The notes under the pieces were generated by a model. It was not told where the DNA came from, made no database searches, and saw nothing but the letters and a program-made list of their open reading frames with translations. The position numbers were made by a program, and so were the translations under genes. From contig QJPP01001561.1 in assembly GCA_003996215.1 (NCBI GenBank), positions 62,001 through 126,000 of the forward strand: a stretch of 64,000 nt of DNA. Direction: 5' to 3'. Of the stretch, positions 11,530-21,932 are shown one piece after another. The DNA comes from Jaltomata sinuosa. Taxonomy: Eukaryota; Streptophyta; Magnoliopsida; Solanales; Solanaceae. Within the stretch, counting starts at the first letter, position 1, and the number at the start of each line of letters is the position of its first letter.

Positions 11530-12353
11530 TGTTTGTATCTGTGTTCAACAAGTATGCCAGAATAATTAAAAACTGGAAAAACAGTAAGTAGAAAAATATC
11601 CAAGATCACAGAATTCACTGTGTGTCCTTAAGGAATTTAATCTCCTCACTGTACCCGAGATTGTGGATTATTTTCTCCCAGAATAAAACAGATATACCTG
11701 GTATTGACGTAGCGGTACCTCAAACCTCAATACCTTCAGCGAACTCAAAGAGTCAGTCTTCTATCACACTTAGACTCGATTTACTTTTGTAAGAAAATAT
11801 ATGTAGGATGCAGATTTTCGTTGTTTGAAAAATGAGGTAATCCTCTATATTTATAGCCAAAAATATGGGTTGAAATGGTGCGAAAAACACATTTTCTGAA
11901 CAGGTATGGTGCGTGTTCTGTTCGGAAGAGACACCTGTTCGAAACAGGTTTGGTGTTTGTTCGAAAGGAACAACTTCTTTCCGAATTTCGATTGGAAAAT
12001 TATTCTGCGAATTTAATAATATTTCGCGAATTAAATAAACGTTTAAGAAAAGGGAAATTATTTTTGAACTAAAATAAAAAATTTATTAATCAATCATTTG
12101 CAAAAGCCAAAGCCAAAGTCGAAGCCGAAGGCACGAGGGGCATTTTCTTCTTAACTCTTTAAGAGCTAAAGGGAGTGTTTCTTAATATAAGGACAAAAAA
12201 TTTCCTCTATTCTACCGATGAGGGAGAAATGACTTTTCATTTCATTTTCCCTTCACTTGGTTCCCCCATATTTCCCAATTCACATTACACCCACATTTCT
12301 CAATTTATATCTTATCTTTAAAGCTCATTCTTTAAAGAACACAAAATTCAACA
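11530..12353 (-). repeat. 3' LTR of the copia element
   Basis: 824 bp, collinear with 17127-17897. It carries about 60-70 bp (near 11925-12005, including CTGTTCGAAACAGG and GAATTTCGATTGG text) that the other LTR lacks. GTGTGGGAT just outside its start is the likely polypurine tract. Confidence 0.9.
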
Positions 12354-13040
12354 ATCCCACACATGAATGGGGAATGGCTATATCATGAAAACATATGCAT
12401 GAAAAACTGTGTGATTCGAAAGCAAGGATTAATTGCATCTGGATAAGTAGGTTTCCCTTTGAACTTTTTGTAGTGAACATATATCGAATATACTCAGTCA
12501 ATCGGTAGACTTGATGTCTTTGAACCGTCGAGCTTTGGTGTATACCTAGACAACATAAGTCACACAATCAACCCTTTAACTGTCTTTGGTTCTCATTGTT
12601 TTGTTCGTTTCATCCATGAACACTGTCTGGTTCATAAGTGCGTAGAGAACTAGCCTTACCAGATTCTCCTTGAAGCGGCTTCCACTTCACACTTACATAG
12701 GTGATTCCTAAATGTGTTATCCCATAGATACACCATTTGATATACCCTGTATCAAACTTAGAAATCATTAAAAAGCCTTAATGCCTTATCCTTGTTACTG
12801 AACATTGTCTCATCACGAGAATGGACCTTAAAAGTTATTTTAACAATGTTGAACCGTCATCAATGACTTTGTTTGATCTTTTTGAACCTAGAGCTTGGGA
12901 TCTCCAATCTTCTACGTAGAGTTACCACCACGATGATTTGTCCTCGGCCATAGTCCCATTCTCTTTGATGATCTTTCAACTACCTCTCTAGTTAGGCCTT
13001 TTGTAAGTGGATCTGACTGACTTTACATAATCGATTGTGA
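12354..13040 (-). other. 3' non-coding region of the copia element
   Basis: Lies between the RNase H remnant and the 3' LTR. The open stretch at 12325-12567 crosses into the LTR and shows no motif. Probably untranslated element RNA. Confidence 0.5.
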
Positions 13041-14671
13041 TAATCCCACTAGAGAGTAGTTGTCTAACGGTGTTATGTCTTCGTCGTATTTGATGAGACT
13101 TTCCGTTATACATAACGCTCCTAGCCCTTCCTATGCCGCTTGGCTATCGCAATGTATGCATATAGGAGCCAATGTCTTAGGCCAAAATAGAATGTCTTCT
13201 AGGAAATTTTGGAGCCATTCAGCTTCTTCACCGGCCTTGTCTAAAGCTATGAACTTAGACTCCATTGTAGAGTGAGGGATACATGTTTGTTTGGATGATT
13301 TCCAAGATACTGCTCCTCCACCAATGGTAAAAACATATCCACTTGTGGACTTAGTTTCAGTTGACCCGGTGATCCAATTTGCGTCAATATATCCTTCAAT
13401 AACCGTTGGATATTTGATGTAATGTAAGGCAAAGTTTTGAGTATGTTCCAAATACCCCAAAACTCGTTTCATAGCCATCCGATGAGTCTGGTTGGGATTA
13501 CTTGTGTATCGACTCAATTTACTTATAGCGCAGGCTATATCTGGTCGTGTACAATTCATGATGTACATTAAACTTTTCAACACTCTAGCATAGTCCAATT
13601 GAGAATGACTTTCACCTTTATTCTTAGCAAGAGCAAGGTTCATATCAATTGGTTTTTTTGCAACTTTGAAGTCCAAATACTTGAATTTTTCAAGTACCAT
13701 TTGGATATAATGAGATTGAGACAATGCTAGACCTTAAGGAGTTTTGTGAATCTTAATTCCCAATATCAAATCGGCAACTCCTAAGTCTTTCATATCAAAT
13801 TTACTAGCAAGCATATGCTTCGTAGCCTTTATGTTAGCAATATCGTTACTCATTATCAACATATCATCCACATACAGACAAACAATGACTATTTGATTTG
13901 GAGTGTTCTTAATATAAACGCATTTGTCACACTCGTTAATTTTGAAGCCATTTGACAACATTGTATGGTCAAACGCATGCCATTGTTTGGGTTTTTATTT
14001 TAGTCCATACAAGGATTTAACAAGTCGACATACCTTCTTTTCATTTTCAGGAACCACGGACCCTTTGAGTTGTTCCATGTAGATTTCTTCCTCTAAATCT
14101 CCATTTAAGAAGGTTGTTTTACATCCATTTGATGAATTTGAATACCGTACACAGCGGCTAAAGCTATTAACACTCTAATTGATGTAATTCTTGTTACCGG
14201 TGAGTACGTATCAAAGTAATCGAGACCCTCACATTGTCTAAATCCTTTGACTACAAGTCTTGTTTTATATTTGTCAATAGTGCCATCATCTTTTATTTTC
14301 CTTTTGAAAATCTATTTAGAACCTAAAAGTTTATTTCCTGGAGGAAGATCAACCAATTCCAACGTATGATTGTTCATTATGGATTCAATCTCACTATTGA
14401 CTGCCTCTTTCCAATATTGAGCTTCCGAAGAAGTCATTGCTTCTTTAAAAGTTCGAGGATCATTTTCTAACAAGAATGTTAGAAATTCTGGTCCAAAGGA
14501 AGTAGAGGTCCTTTGACGTTTGCTACATCTTGGATTTTCCTTATCAAGATCATTTTCTGTTGTTTCTTCCCGAAGTCGTTTAGAGCCTTCGTTAGATGAC
14601 TCACATTCCCTTTTATACGGATATATGGTTTTAAAAAATTCAGCATTATCTGATTCAATTATCGTATTCAC
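13041..14671 (-). pseudogene. copia reverse transcriptase and RNase H (decayed)
   Basis: From 14671 down: a pre-RT region (SFGPEFLTFLLENDPRTFKE, then SEIESIMNNHTLELVDLPPG), a gap with stops (14311-13962), the RT catalytic box IVCLYVDDMLIMSND at about 13890-13850, the AP..GSLMY-equivalent RPDIACAISKLSRYTSNP, and RNase H with GYIDANWITGSTETKSTSGY and FIALDKAGEEAEWL near 13270-13200. A stop at about 13733 and a change at 13131 break it. The YVDD metal-binding pair is intact, but the protein is in at least four pieces. Confidence 0.88.
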
Positions 14672-14686
14672 ATGAATGTCGGGATT

Positions 14687-15300
14687 TTATGATTTATGAA
14701 CCAGAAATCGATATGCTTTCCTATTTGTAGCATATCCTATGAAAACACAATCAATTGTTTTTGGTCCTATTTTTAGCCTTTTAGGTTTAGGAACTTGCAC
14801 CTTAGCCAAACACTCCCACACTTTCAAGTATTCAAGGTTAGGCTTTCTTTCTTTCCATTTTTCATATGGAATAGATTGTGTTTTACTATGGGGAACTCTA
14901 TTAAGTATTCTTCTAGCCATAAGGATAGCTTCCCCACACAAGTTCTGGGGTAAACCAAAACTTATTATCAAGGCATTCATCATCTCCTAAAGTGTTCTGT
15001 TTTTTCTTTCCGCAATTCCATTTGATTGTGGCGAGTAAGGAGCAGTTGTTTGATGAATAATGCCATATTCCAAACATATTTTTTCAAAAGGAGATTCATA
15101 TTCGCCGCCTCTATCACTCCTTATCATTTTGATCTTTTTGTTAAGTTGTGTTTCAACTTCACCTTTGTATTGTTTGAATGCTTCAATTGCCTCATCTTTA
15201 CTATTAAGTAAATAGACATAACAGTATCGCGTACTATCATCAATGAAGGTTATGAAATACCTTTTTTCACCGCGAGATGGTATTGACTTCATGTCACAAA
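14687..15300 (-). pseudogene. copia integrase core (decayed)
   Basis: Two same-strand open pieces abut at 14984-14987 with one stop between them. The upstream piece has the catalytic core: FITFIDDSTRYCYVYLL (first Asp), IRSDRGGEYESPFE (second Asp) and APYSPQSNGIAERKNRTL (Glu). The downstream piece has MARRILNRVPHSKTQSIPYE and a GYATNRKAYRF segment of the integrase C-terminal region. All three D,D,E residues are present. Integrase inserts the cDNA into the host chromosome; the stop makes this copy inactive. Confidence 0.88.
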
Positions 15301-16003
15301 TATCTGTGTGAATTAAGTCTAAGGGATTTGAATTCCTTTCAACGGACTTATAAGTATACTTAACATACTTAGATTCAACACATATTTAACATTTGGATTG
15401 ATTACATTCAAACTTAGGCAATATATTTAAGTTGATCATTTTGTGCAAGGTTTTATAATTGACATGTCCTAAATGTGAATGCCATAAATCATTTGACTCA
15501 AGCAAGTAAGAAGAAGCTGAAACTTTATTATTATCAACAACCATTACATTCAGTTTGAAAAGGACCTCAGTAAGGTAACCTTTTCATACATACATCTCGT
15601 TCTTACTTATTACAACTTTGTCAGATATAAAAACGCACTTAAATCTATTTTTGACTAGAAGACTAGTAGAAACTAAGTTCTTCCTAATTTCAAGAACATG
15701 ACAAACGTTGTTCAGAGTCACCACCTTGCCAGAGGTCATCTTCAGAAATACTTTTCCATAACCTTCAATCTTGACTGTTGCAGAATTTTCCATGAAAATG
15801 GTCTCATCGGGTCCAGTAAGAGCATATGTTGCAAATGCTTCTCTAACAGCACAGACATGTCGGGTGGCTCCAGAATCAATCCACCACTCCTTGGGACTTC
15901 CTACTAAGTTGCATTCAGACAACATAGCACATAAGTCATCAATGTCTATATTTGTTTCAACCATATTGGCTTGACCCTTCTTCTTGTCTTTCTTTGGAGC
16001 ACG
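15301..16003 (-). pseudogene. copia protease and GAG-pre-integrase region
   Basis: The segment 15964-15584 holds the retropepsin active site WWIDSGATRHVCA (D-S-G) and flap/core strands (TIFMENSATVKIEGYGKV, LNNVCHVLEIRKNLVS). After a frame change near 15580 the linker and integrase zinc-binding portion (about 15540-15310) is recognisable by its position and a conserved D-WHSHLGH-like reverse complement, but carries stops. Upstream it joins gag through KKDKKKGQANMVETN. Confidence 0.82.
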
Positions 16004-16927
16004 TCATTCCATAGCCTTGTGTCCAGCTTTTTCACAGTTGTGGCAGTCTCCCTTGAACTTTTTCTTGCTAGGATAGTTTTTCGATCCATATGGCTTTTTC
16101 CTCCTTTTCGGATTAATTGGACCAGTCTCAATAATATTTGCTCCCATAATTGATGAGTTTCCTCTAGCCTTCTTTTCGACAGTCTTATTATCTTCCTTGA
16201 TCCTCAATCGAACAATGAGATCTTCGAGTGTCATCTCTTTGCGTTTTTGTTTCAAATAATTTTTGAAGTCCTTCCATAAGAGAGGCAACTTCTCAATCAT
16301 TGTTTCCACTTGAAACGCATCATTTACAACCAAACCTTCATAAAAAGTTATGTAAGTATTTATAATATACTTAATACTTATGACAGAAGTATTAATGAAT
16401 TTTATACCTTCAGCAAGGAGATTGTGAATAATCACTTGCAATTTCTGAACTTGGGTAACAACAGATTTGCTATCCACCATCTTGAAGTCCAGAAACTTGG
16501 CAACTATAAACTTCTTCAACCCGGCATCTTCTGTTTTGTACTTTTTTCTCTAAAGCATCCCACAGTTCTCTTGAAGTCTTCATGTTGTTGTACACACTGT
16601 ACATATCATCCTCCAACTCGCTTAGTATATAGTTTTTGCACAAAAAATCTGAGTGCGTCCAAGCCTCAGTCACTAAGAAGCGTTCATATCCGGGGTTGAT
16701 TCCGACATAACTGGAAAATCTTCCTTAATGAACCTTTGCAGACTTAAAGTAGTCAAGTAAAAGAACATTTTCTGTTGCCAGCGCTTAAAGTCAATTCCAA
16801 AGAACTTTTTGGGCTTTTCTGTCGGAACCGGTGCTGGTGCAGAATGACTGAAGGAGGCTATGCTACTAGCAGTGCCAACCATTGAGGTACTTTCTGTTCC
16901 TATCATGTTTGTTACTGGTAACAACAC
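16004..16927 (-). pseudogene. copia gag (decayed)
   Basis: Starts at an ATG at 16925-16927. Pieces include a FFGIDFKRWQQKMFFYL segment, LCKNYILSELEDDMYSVYN, IEKLPLLWKDFKNYLKQ and MTLEDLIVRLRIKEDN, typical of copia gag (UBN2-type), and end in the zinc knuckle CHNCEKAGHKAME. The final Cys codon of the knuckle has become TGA (about 16005-16010), and stops or shifts near 16672 and 16520 break the rest. Gag would package element RNA. Confidence 0.85.
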
Positions 16928-17126
16928 AAAAGAAAATATTAGTTGGTGAAGATTTTATTTCTTCGAACTAAATAAAAAAAATTCAGAAACAGATTTAATA
17001 TTCGATGAAGTTTTTATATTCTTCGAATTGAATATTAAAACGGAATAGAAAAACTAGAAAGGTTTTTAGTCTCCAAATCCAGAAAATAGATGAACACAGA
17101 AAAAAAAAATTAAAATTCCTTAAGCT

Positions 17127-17897
17127 TGTTTGTATATGTGTTCAACAAGTATGCCAGAATAATAAAAAACTGGAAAAACAGTAAGTAAAAAAATATCCGA
17201 GATCACAGAATTCACTGTGTGTCCTTAAGGAATTTAATCCCCTCACTGTACCCGAAGTTGTAGATTATTTTCTCCCAGGATAAAATGAATATACCTGGTA
17301 TTGATGTAGCGGTACCTCAAACCTCAATACGTTCAGCGAACTCAAAGAGTCAGTCTTCTATCGCCTTAGACTCGATTTACTTTTGTAATAAAATAAATGT
17401 AGGATGCAGATTTTTGTTGTTTGAAAAATGAGGTAATCCTCTATATTTATAGCCAAAAATTTGGGTTAAAATGGTGCGAAAAATACCTTTTCTGAACAGG
17501 TATGGTGTCTGTTCTGTTCGGAAAGAAACACCATTCCGCGAATTTAATAATATTTCGCAAATTAAATTAACGTTTAATAAAAGGGAAATTATTTGTGAAC
17601 TAAAATAAATTTTATCCAAAATATTTATCAATCAATCACAAGCCAAAGCCAAAGCCGAGCGACGATGACGACGGTGCAAGGAGACACTCTCTTCTTAACC
17701 ATTTAAGAGCTAAAGGGAGTATTTCTTAATATAAGGACAAAAAATTTCCTCTATTCTACCAATGAGGGAGAAATGACTTTTCATTTCATTTTCCCTTCAC
17801 TTGGTTCCTCCATATTTCCCAATTCATATTACACCCACATTTCCCAATTCACACCTTATCTTTAAAGCTAATTCTTTAAAGAACACAAAATTCAACA
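17127..17897 (-). repeat. 5' LTR of the copia element
   Basis: 771 bp and clearly alike to 11530-12353, with an internal deletion relative to it. The right boundary TTCAACA is followed by GTTCT, the right copy of the target duplication, and then by NLR coding sequence. Confidence 0.9.
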
Positions 17898-17902
17898 GTT
17901 CT

Positions 17903-19365
17903 TGCCGACGTCCTTGCTGACAAGTTGAGGAAAAGCCTAATGGGAAAGAGATATCTCATTGTCCTGGATGATATGTGGGATGGTATGGCATGGGATGACT
18001 TAAGGCTTTCTTTTCCATATGTTGGAAATAGAAGCAGAATAGTAATAACAACCCGACTTGAGGAAGTGGCTAAGCAAGTCAAGCACCATATTGATCCTTA
18101 TTTTCTTCCATTCCTCACACCCGGTGAGAGTCTGAAGTTGTTGCAGAAAAAGGTGTTTCAACAGGAAAGTTGCCTGCCTGCACTACAAGATGTGAGTCAA
18201 GCAGTTGCAGAAAGATGCAAAGGATTGCCTCTAGTGGTTGTATTGGTAGCTGGAATAATCAAAAAAAAGGAAAATGGAAGCCTCTTGGTGGCATGAGGTT
18301 AAAAATTCTATGTTTTTCTATCTTGGTGAGTCTGAAGATTGTAGTCTTTCAACTATGCAGTTAAGTTATGATCACATACCTAATTACTTAAAGCCTTGCC
18401 TTTTTACATGGGGATGTTTCCGGAGGATGCAAGAATTCCAGTGTCTAAATTGATAAGTTTATGGATTGCAGAAGGATTCATGCAAAACATTGAATCTTGA
18501 GGATTGGAAGAGGCAGCTGAAGGTTACTTGATGGATATCATTAGTAGTAACGTGGTAATGGTTTCAAGGAGAAGATATAATGAAAAAGTCAAATACTGTC
18601 AAGTTCGTGATGTGGTGCTTCACTTTTACTTGGAGAAGAGTAGAGAAGAAAAGTTTATGCTGGCAGTGAAGGGATGATTTCAACCTTCCCATTGGATGAT
18701 AGAGTGGATGTGTTATTAAGGAGGTGTCCTAATCTTCAAGAACTTAGCATCTCTTTTAAGCACGATTATGATTCTGAAGAGCCTTTTTTTCTCAAATTGT
18801 ACAGTCTTACCCAGCTTCAATCACTTCACTTTTCCTTTGGGAGGTCCATAAGTCTATCCGGGTTATACTTGCCTTCAAATTTAAACAAGTTGGTACTAAG
18901 TGGGATTCCTATAGAAAGCGCCATGTCCTTCACTGTGGGACTACCAAACCTGGAGTATCTCCATTTAGAATTTTTTTATAAATCAGAAGAGTGGTGTGTT
19001 GGAGATATCACGTTCCATAAACTTAAGTTCTTGAACTTGAGGTGGTTTGTTATCTCAAGGTGGGATGCCTCGGAGGAATCCTTTCCCCTTCTTGAAACAC
19101 TTGTTATAAATTAGTGTGAGAACCTCGAGAAGATCCCCCTTAGTTTGCAGATATTCCAACACTGAAACAGATTAAGTTGACTGGGCTATTCAAAGAATCT
19201 TTGAAGGCTTCAGCTGTGAAAGTTAAGGAAGACATCGAAGAGAATGAAGGATGCGACCGTACAGACCTCATTATCATAGTAAGCCGAAACAAACTCGTAT
19301 GTGCTGTTTTTGAGTATCTACATGCATCTAACTTGATAACAATATGTATAATACAGAAATATTAG
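17903..19365 (+). pseudogene. R1-type NLR, rest of NB-ARC and C-terminal LRR
   Basis: Continues the frame left at 11529. NB-ARC motifs in order: kinase-2 YLIVLDDMWDGMAWDDL, RNBS-B GNRSRIVITTRLEEV, GLPL CKGLPLVVVLVAG. Breaks follow: an A-run shift near 18265; a second shift near 18405 inside RNBS-D; an in-frame TGA near 18498; the MHD motif reads VRD; then a deletion after the MLAVKG segment (18675) that removes most of the LRRs. Terminal LRR sequence is open at 18674-19114 (LQELSISFKH, LNKLVLSGIPIES, LEYLHLEFF), then a TAG, another shift near 19145, and the usual tail through 19365. Even without the copia element the gene would be dead. Confidence 0.88.
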
Positions 19366-20241
19366 GGCCATCTCTGGCAGCTGTGAGTCAAGGATATATG
19401 TGCCAGTAACCACAATAATGGTATTGTTTCTGTTTTTTCTTTCTAATTCGATGCTTTCTTTTGCTTAATTGCTCCATGTTGATCTCAAACTAACGAGGAT
19501 GTGTTTGAATTTGACAACTGCATCAAAAGCACAGACACAATGGATGGAATTCTTTCTTAGCTAATTATTGCAGCCATGCTAATGCTCAAGTCTATTGTGC
19601 GGCTAGCCAAAATACCCATCCTCTTATATTGTAATACTACTACCGATTGTTAAGTTTGTTTTAATTTATCAATATATATCAGATGGTCTTTCACTGTGAT
19701 CTCTTGTTGCCTTCTATAAAGATCATGCCTTTTTCATGCAGCTTTAGTATTTTAGGACGAACCATTGATTCGTTTTTGTTTTTATAATTTGGTGGTTGTT
19801 TTCTCCGTTAATTTCTATAATCTCTATATCTTACACCTTCTATGCAGCACTTGCAAAATTCAATGAAGGATATACGTACAAAAGTTATTTTCTATTGCAT
19901 ACAAGAACACCTCCCAGTCATCAATCAATAAATTTAAAATTTTAGTAGAGTAGAATACTAAGGTGAATTGAAAGATGAGTATTCATGTATGAAAATTTGA
20001 AGGTAGATTCAAAGGTTTTGGTAGCTTAATAAATACTTATGAGTGCATATACAAAAACCATCTATGTTGTTCGGACTCTTAAAAAATGTCACCAGGTGCG
20101 TTGGATTTCCAATATTGCATTTTTGGAGATGCGATACGGGTGCAACAATATTTTTGGAGAGTTTGAGCATTATAGGAAGGAAAAATTATATAGCACACTA
20201 AGAATCCATGCTTAATTACACTCCTTGCCGATAGTATAATT
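19366..20241 (+). other. NLR 3' flank, no gene seen
   Basis: AT-rich sequence continuing from the NLR tail. Possible 3' UTR text, but no further coding frame or terminal repeats that I can support. Confidence 0.45.
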
Positions 20242-20259
20242 CAATTATATTTCATACCA

Positions 20260-20396
20260 GGCATCCCGGTGCACTAAAGCTCCCGATATGCACAACTTTA
20301 CCTTGCATTTATGCCAGAGGCTGTTTTCAAGGCTTGAACCCGTGACCTTCTGGTCACATGGCAGCAACTTTACCAGTCACTCCAAGGTTCCCCTTC
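20260..20396 (-). mobile_element. tRNA-derived SINE (Solanaceae TS/SolS type)
   Basis: The minus strand starts GGAACCTTGGAGTGACTGGT (RNA polymerase III A box) and has CACGGGTTCAAGCC (B box) at about 20332-20345, then CAGCCTCTGGCATAAATGCA and ends GAGCTTTAGTGCACCGGGATG, the characteristic Solanaceae SINE tail. The flanks CAATTATATTTCATACCA (20242-20259) and CAATTGCATTTCATACCA (20397-20414) form an 18 bp target duplication with two changes. It lacks a part of the usual body, so it is a shortened variant. Confidence 0.9.
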
Positions 20397-20439
20397 CAAT
20401 TGCATTTCATACCAATGGGTTAAAACTATTGGTATATAC

Positions 20440-21025
20440 AATTATAGCCTCCCCTTCTATCTATCCCTCTCTCGCCACTCTCCTTCCTCTCTCCCAATCT
20501 CGCTCACCACTCTCCTCTTTCTCTTCCCAATCTCGCTCCCCTCTCTAGATATGCCTCTCTCTCGCTGCCTCTCTTCCTCTCTCCATCTCTTTCTCTTCTT
20601 TTTTTTCTAAACAGGGAAACTTTTTTCACAAAATTCTCAAATTGTATTTTGTATTCATTGATACGAATTATATTTTGTATTCGTTGATACGAATTATATT
20701 TGTATTCGTTAATACAATTGAATACAAATTGTATTCGTTGATAAGAATTATATTTGTATTCATGAATATAAATGAATACAGATTGTCTCTCGTTGATACG
20801 AATTGTATTTGAAACAAGAAAAAGAAAGAGGGGTAAAAATATAAAATACAAAGAGGGAGAGAGATGAAAATACAAAATACAAAGAGGAAAAGAAAGAGTG
20901 AAAGAGGAAGGGAGAGAGAGGCGAGAAAGAAAGAAAAAGAGGGAGAGAAACACAGAGAGAGAGGGGCAAGTTTTTCAGAAACAGAGAGAGAGAGAGAGAG
21001 GTGAGTTTTTCTTTCTTTTTTTTTG
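20440..21025. repeat. pyrimidine block, AT tandem repeat, purine block
   Basis: CT-rich DNA (20450-20610: CTCTCT, CTCCCAATCTCGCTC words) is followed by a tandem repeat of about 25 bp with the word GTATTCGTTGATACGAATTA (20640-20815) and then by GA-rich DNA (20815-21005). The two flanks are roughly inverted, so the whole could fold as a stem. Open frames here are low-complexity Leu/Ser/Phe translations and not genes. Probably a MITE-like repeat. Confidence 0.65.
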
Positions 21026-21071
21026 CTTGGCATTTAAATAATTGGTATAGATCGTAATTAGCAAAGTGATG

Positions 21072-21359
21072 CTATGGAGGCCTAATTAAGTTCATTAGAG
21101 TTGGTATTTTGGAAAGTTCCTCTTCTAGGAAGCCATATAGAAATGACCTGTCAAACCCCAACTCAGCTTTCCAAGAGGACAATGGTGGAGTCTCTGAATT
21201 TATCGAAGTTGATGACATGTACACATGCCTCTCACCATTGACAACATCACCAGAGGCATACGACTCGAGCTCTTTCATGTCTTCAATACTCAATTTTACG
21301 GATAAGGCCCAACATTTTTCTTTCAGTAGATTTACTCTGCGAGATTTATCGAGTAGCAA
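21072..21359 (-). CDS. unrecognised open frame, probably a gene fragment
   Basis: A 95-residue frame with fairly ordinary composition (LSIEDMKELESYASGDVV, then PPLSSWKAELGFDRSFLYG and LEEELSKIPTLMNLI). Its 5' end overlaps the dispersed repeat at 21318. I do not recognise it. It may be a remnant of a host gene exon; the lack of neighbours in the same frame argues against an intact gene. Confidence 0.25.
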   Translation of the reverse strand: MLLDKSRRVNLLKEKCWALSVKLSIEDMKELESYASGDVVNGERHVYMSSTSINSETPPLSSWKAELGFDRSFLYGFLEEELSKIPTLMNLIRPP

Positions 21360-21860
21360 GTGTACTGAATGACAATTTGTTCCTTACACCTAGAAAGACA
21401 AGTATTAAGGTTATCTTAAACCCAGAGATGGTGTAGAAATGTTTGGTTCTACAGTCAAACCTCTCCATTAGCAATATTGTTTGTCCTGATATTTCTTTGA
21501 TTGCTATAACAAAATGATGTTATAGAGTAACATATAATATCACATAACATGAAAGATCGATTCCATAAAAAATGTGATTGTTATAGTAAAATATTATTAT
21601 AAAGAATGACTGTTATAGAAAGGTCTGACTGTAGCACGTACAAAATGATTTCTGATTTGATTCTAAATACAATTAGAAACAAGATAATGAATAATGTGTT
21701 GAAAATTAGCTTGTCGTCTTGCTAGTTAAGTTGTCAAGTTCCAATATTTTACTTGTCTTACAAAGAACTTGCCTAAATTCTAGATGAATGTACAGTTTGA
21801 AGTTTCCTTTCGTCAAATTTCCTATAAGGCTATAACATTCTATCAACTACTATACCCACA
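21318..21860. repeat. 540 bp dispersed repeat, copy 2
   Basis: Aligns with 5930-6465 over its full length. It includes a complete short MITE at 21449-21634. Because both copies share the MITE at the same place, the MITE was there before the larger unit was duplicated. Confidence 0.7.
21449..21634. mobile_element. short MITE, TIR CTACAGTCAAACCTCTC
   Basis: Left end CTACAGTCAAACCTCTC, right end the inverse with two changes (GAAAGGTCTGACTGTAG). It is 186 bp, AT-rich, with repeated GTTATAG words inside and no coding content. Confidence 0.72.
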
Positions 21861-21932
21861 CCAAAAATTTTGATTTTTTCTTAAAAAGAGTATCATATTG
21901 CGCAAACACTAGCAAAATATGATTTAAGATCT

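Larger units (their letters stand above)
11530..17897 (-). mobile_element. Ty1/copia retrotransposon inserted in the NLR
   Basis: A 6368 bp element bounded by two direct LTRs (11530-12353 and 17127-17897) with flanking GTGCT/GTTCT as a 5 bp TSD with one change. Minus-strand order is gag, zinc knuckle, protease, integrase, RT, RNase H, the Ty1/copia order. The LTRs begin TGTTGAATTTTG and end ACAAACA. I did not find an iMet primer site beside the 5' LTR (17100-17126), so another tRNA or a decayed site is likely. Many single stops and shifts mark the copy as old. Confidence 0.92.

Noticed and set aside
12325..12567. 80-residue frame at the copia 3' end
   Set aside because: Crosses the LTR boundary and lacks motif; non-coding region of the element.
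20504..21033. Open frames of 69-149 residues on the minus strand
   Set aside because: Translations of CT/GA low-complexity DNA (Leu/Ser/Phe runs); not protein-like.
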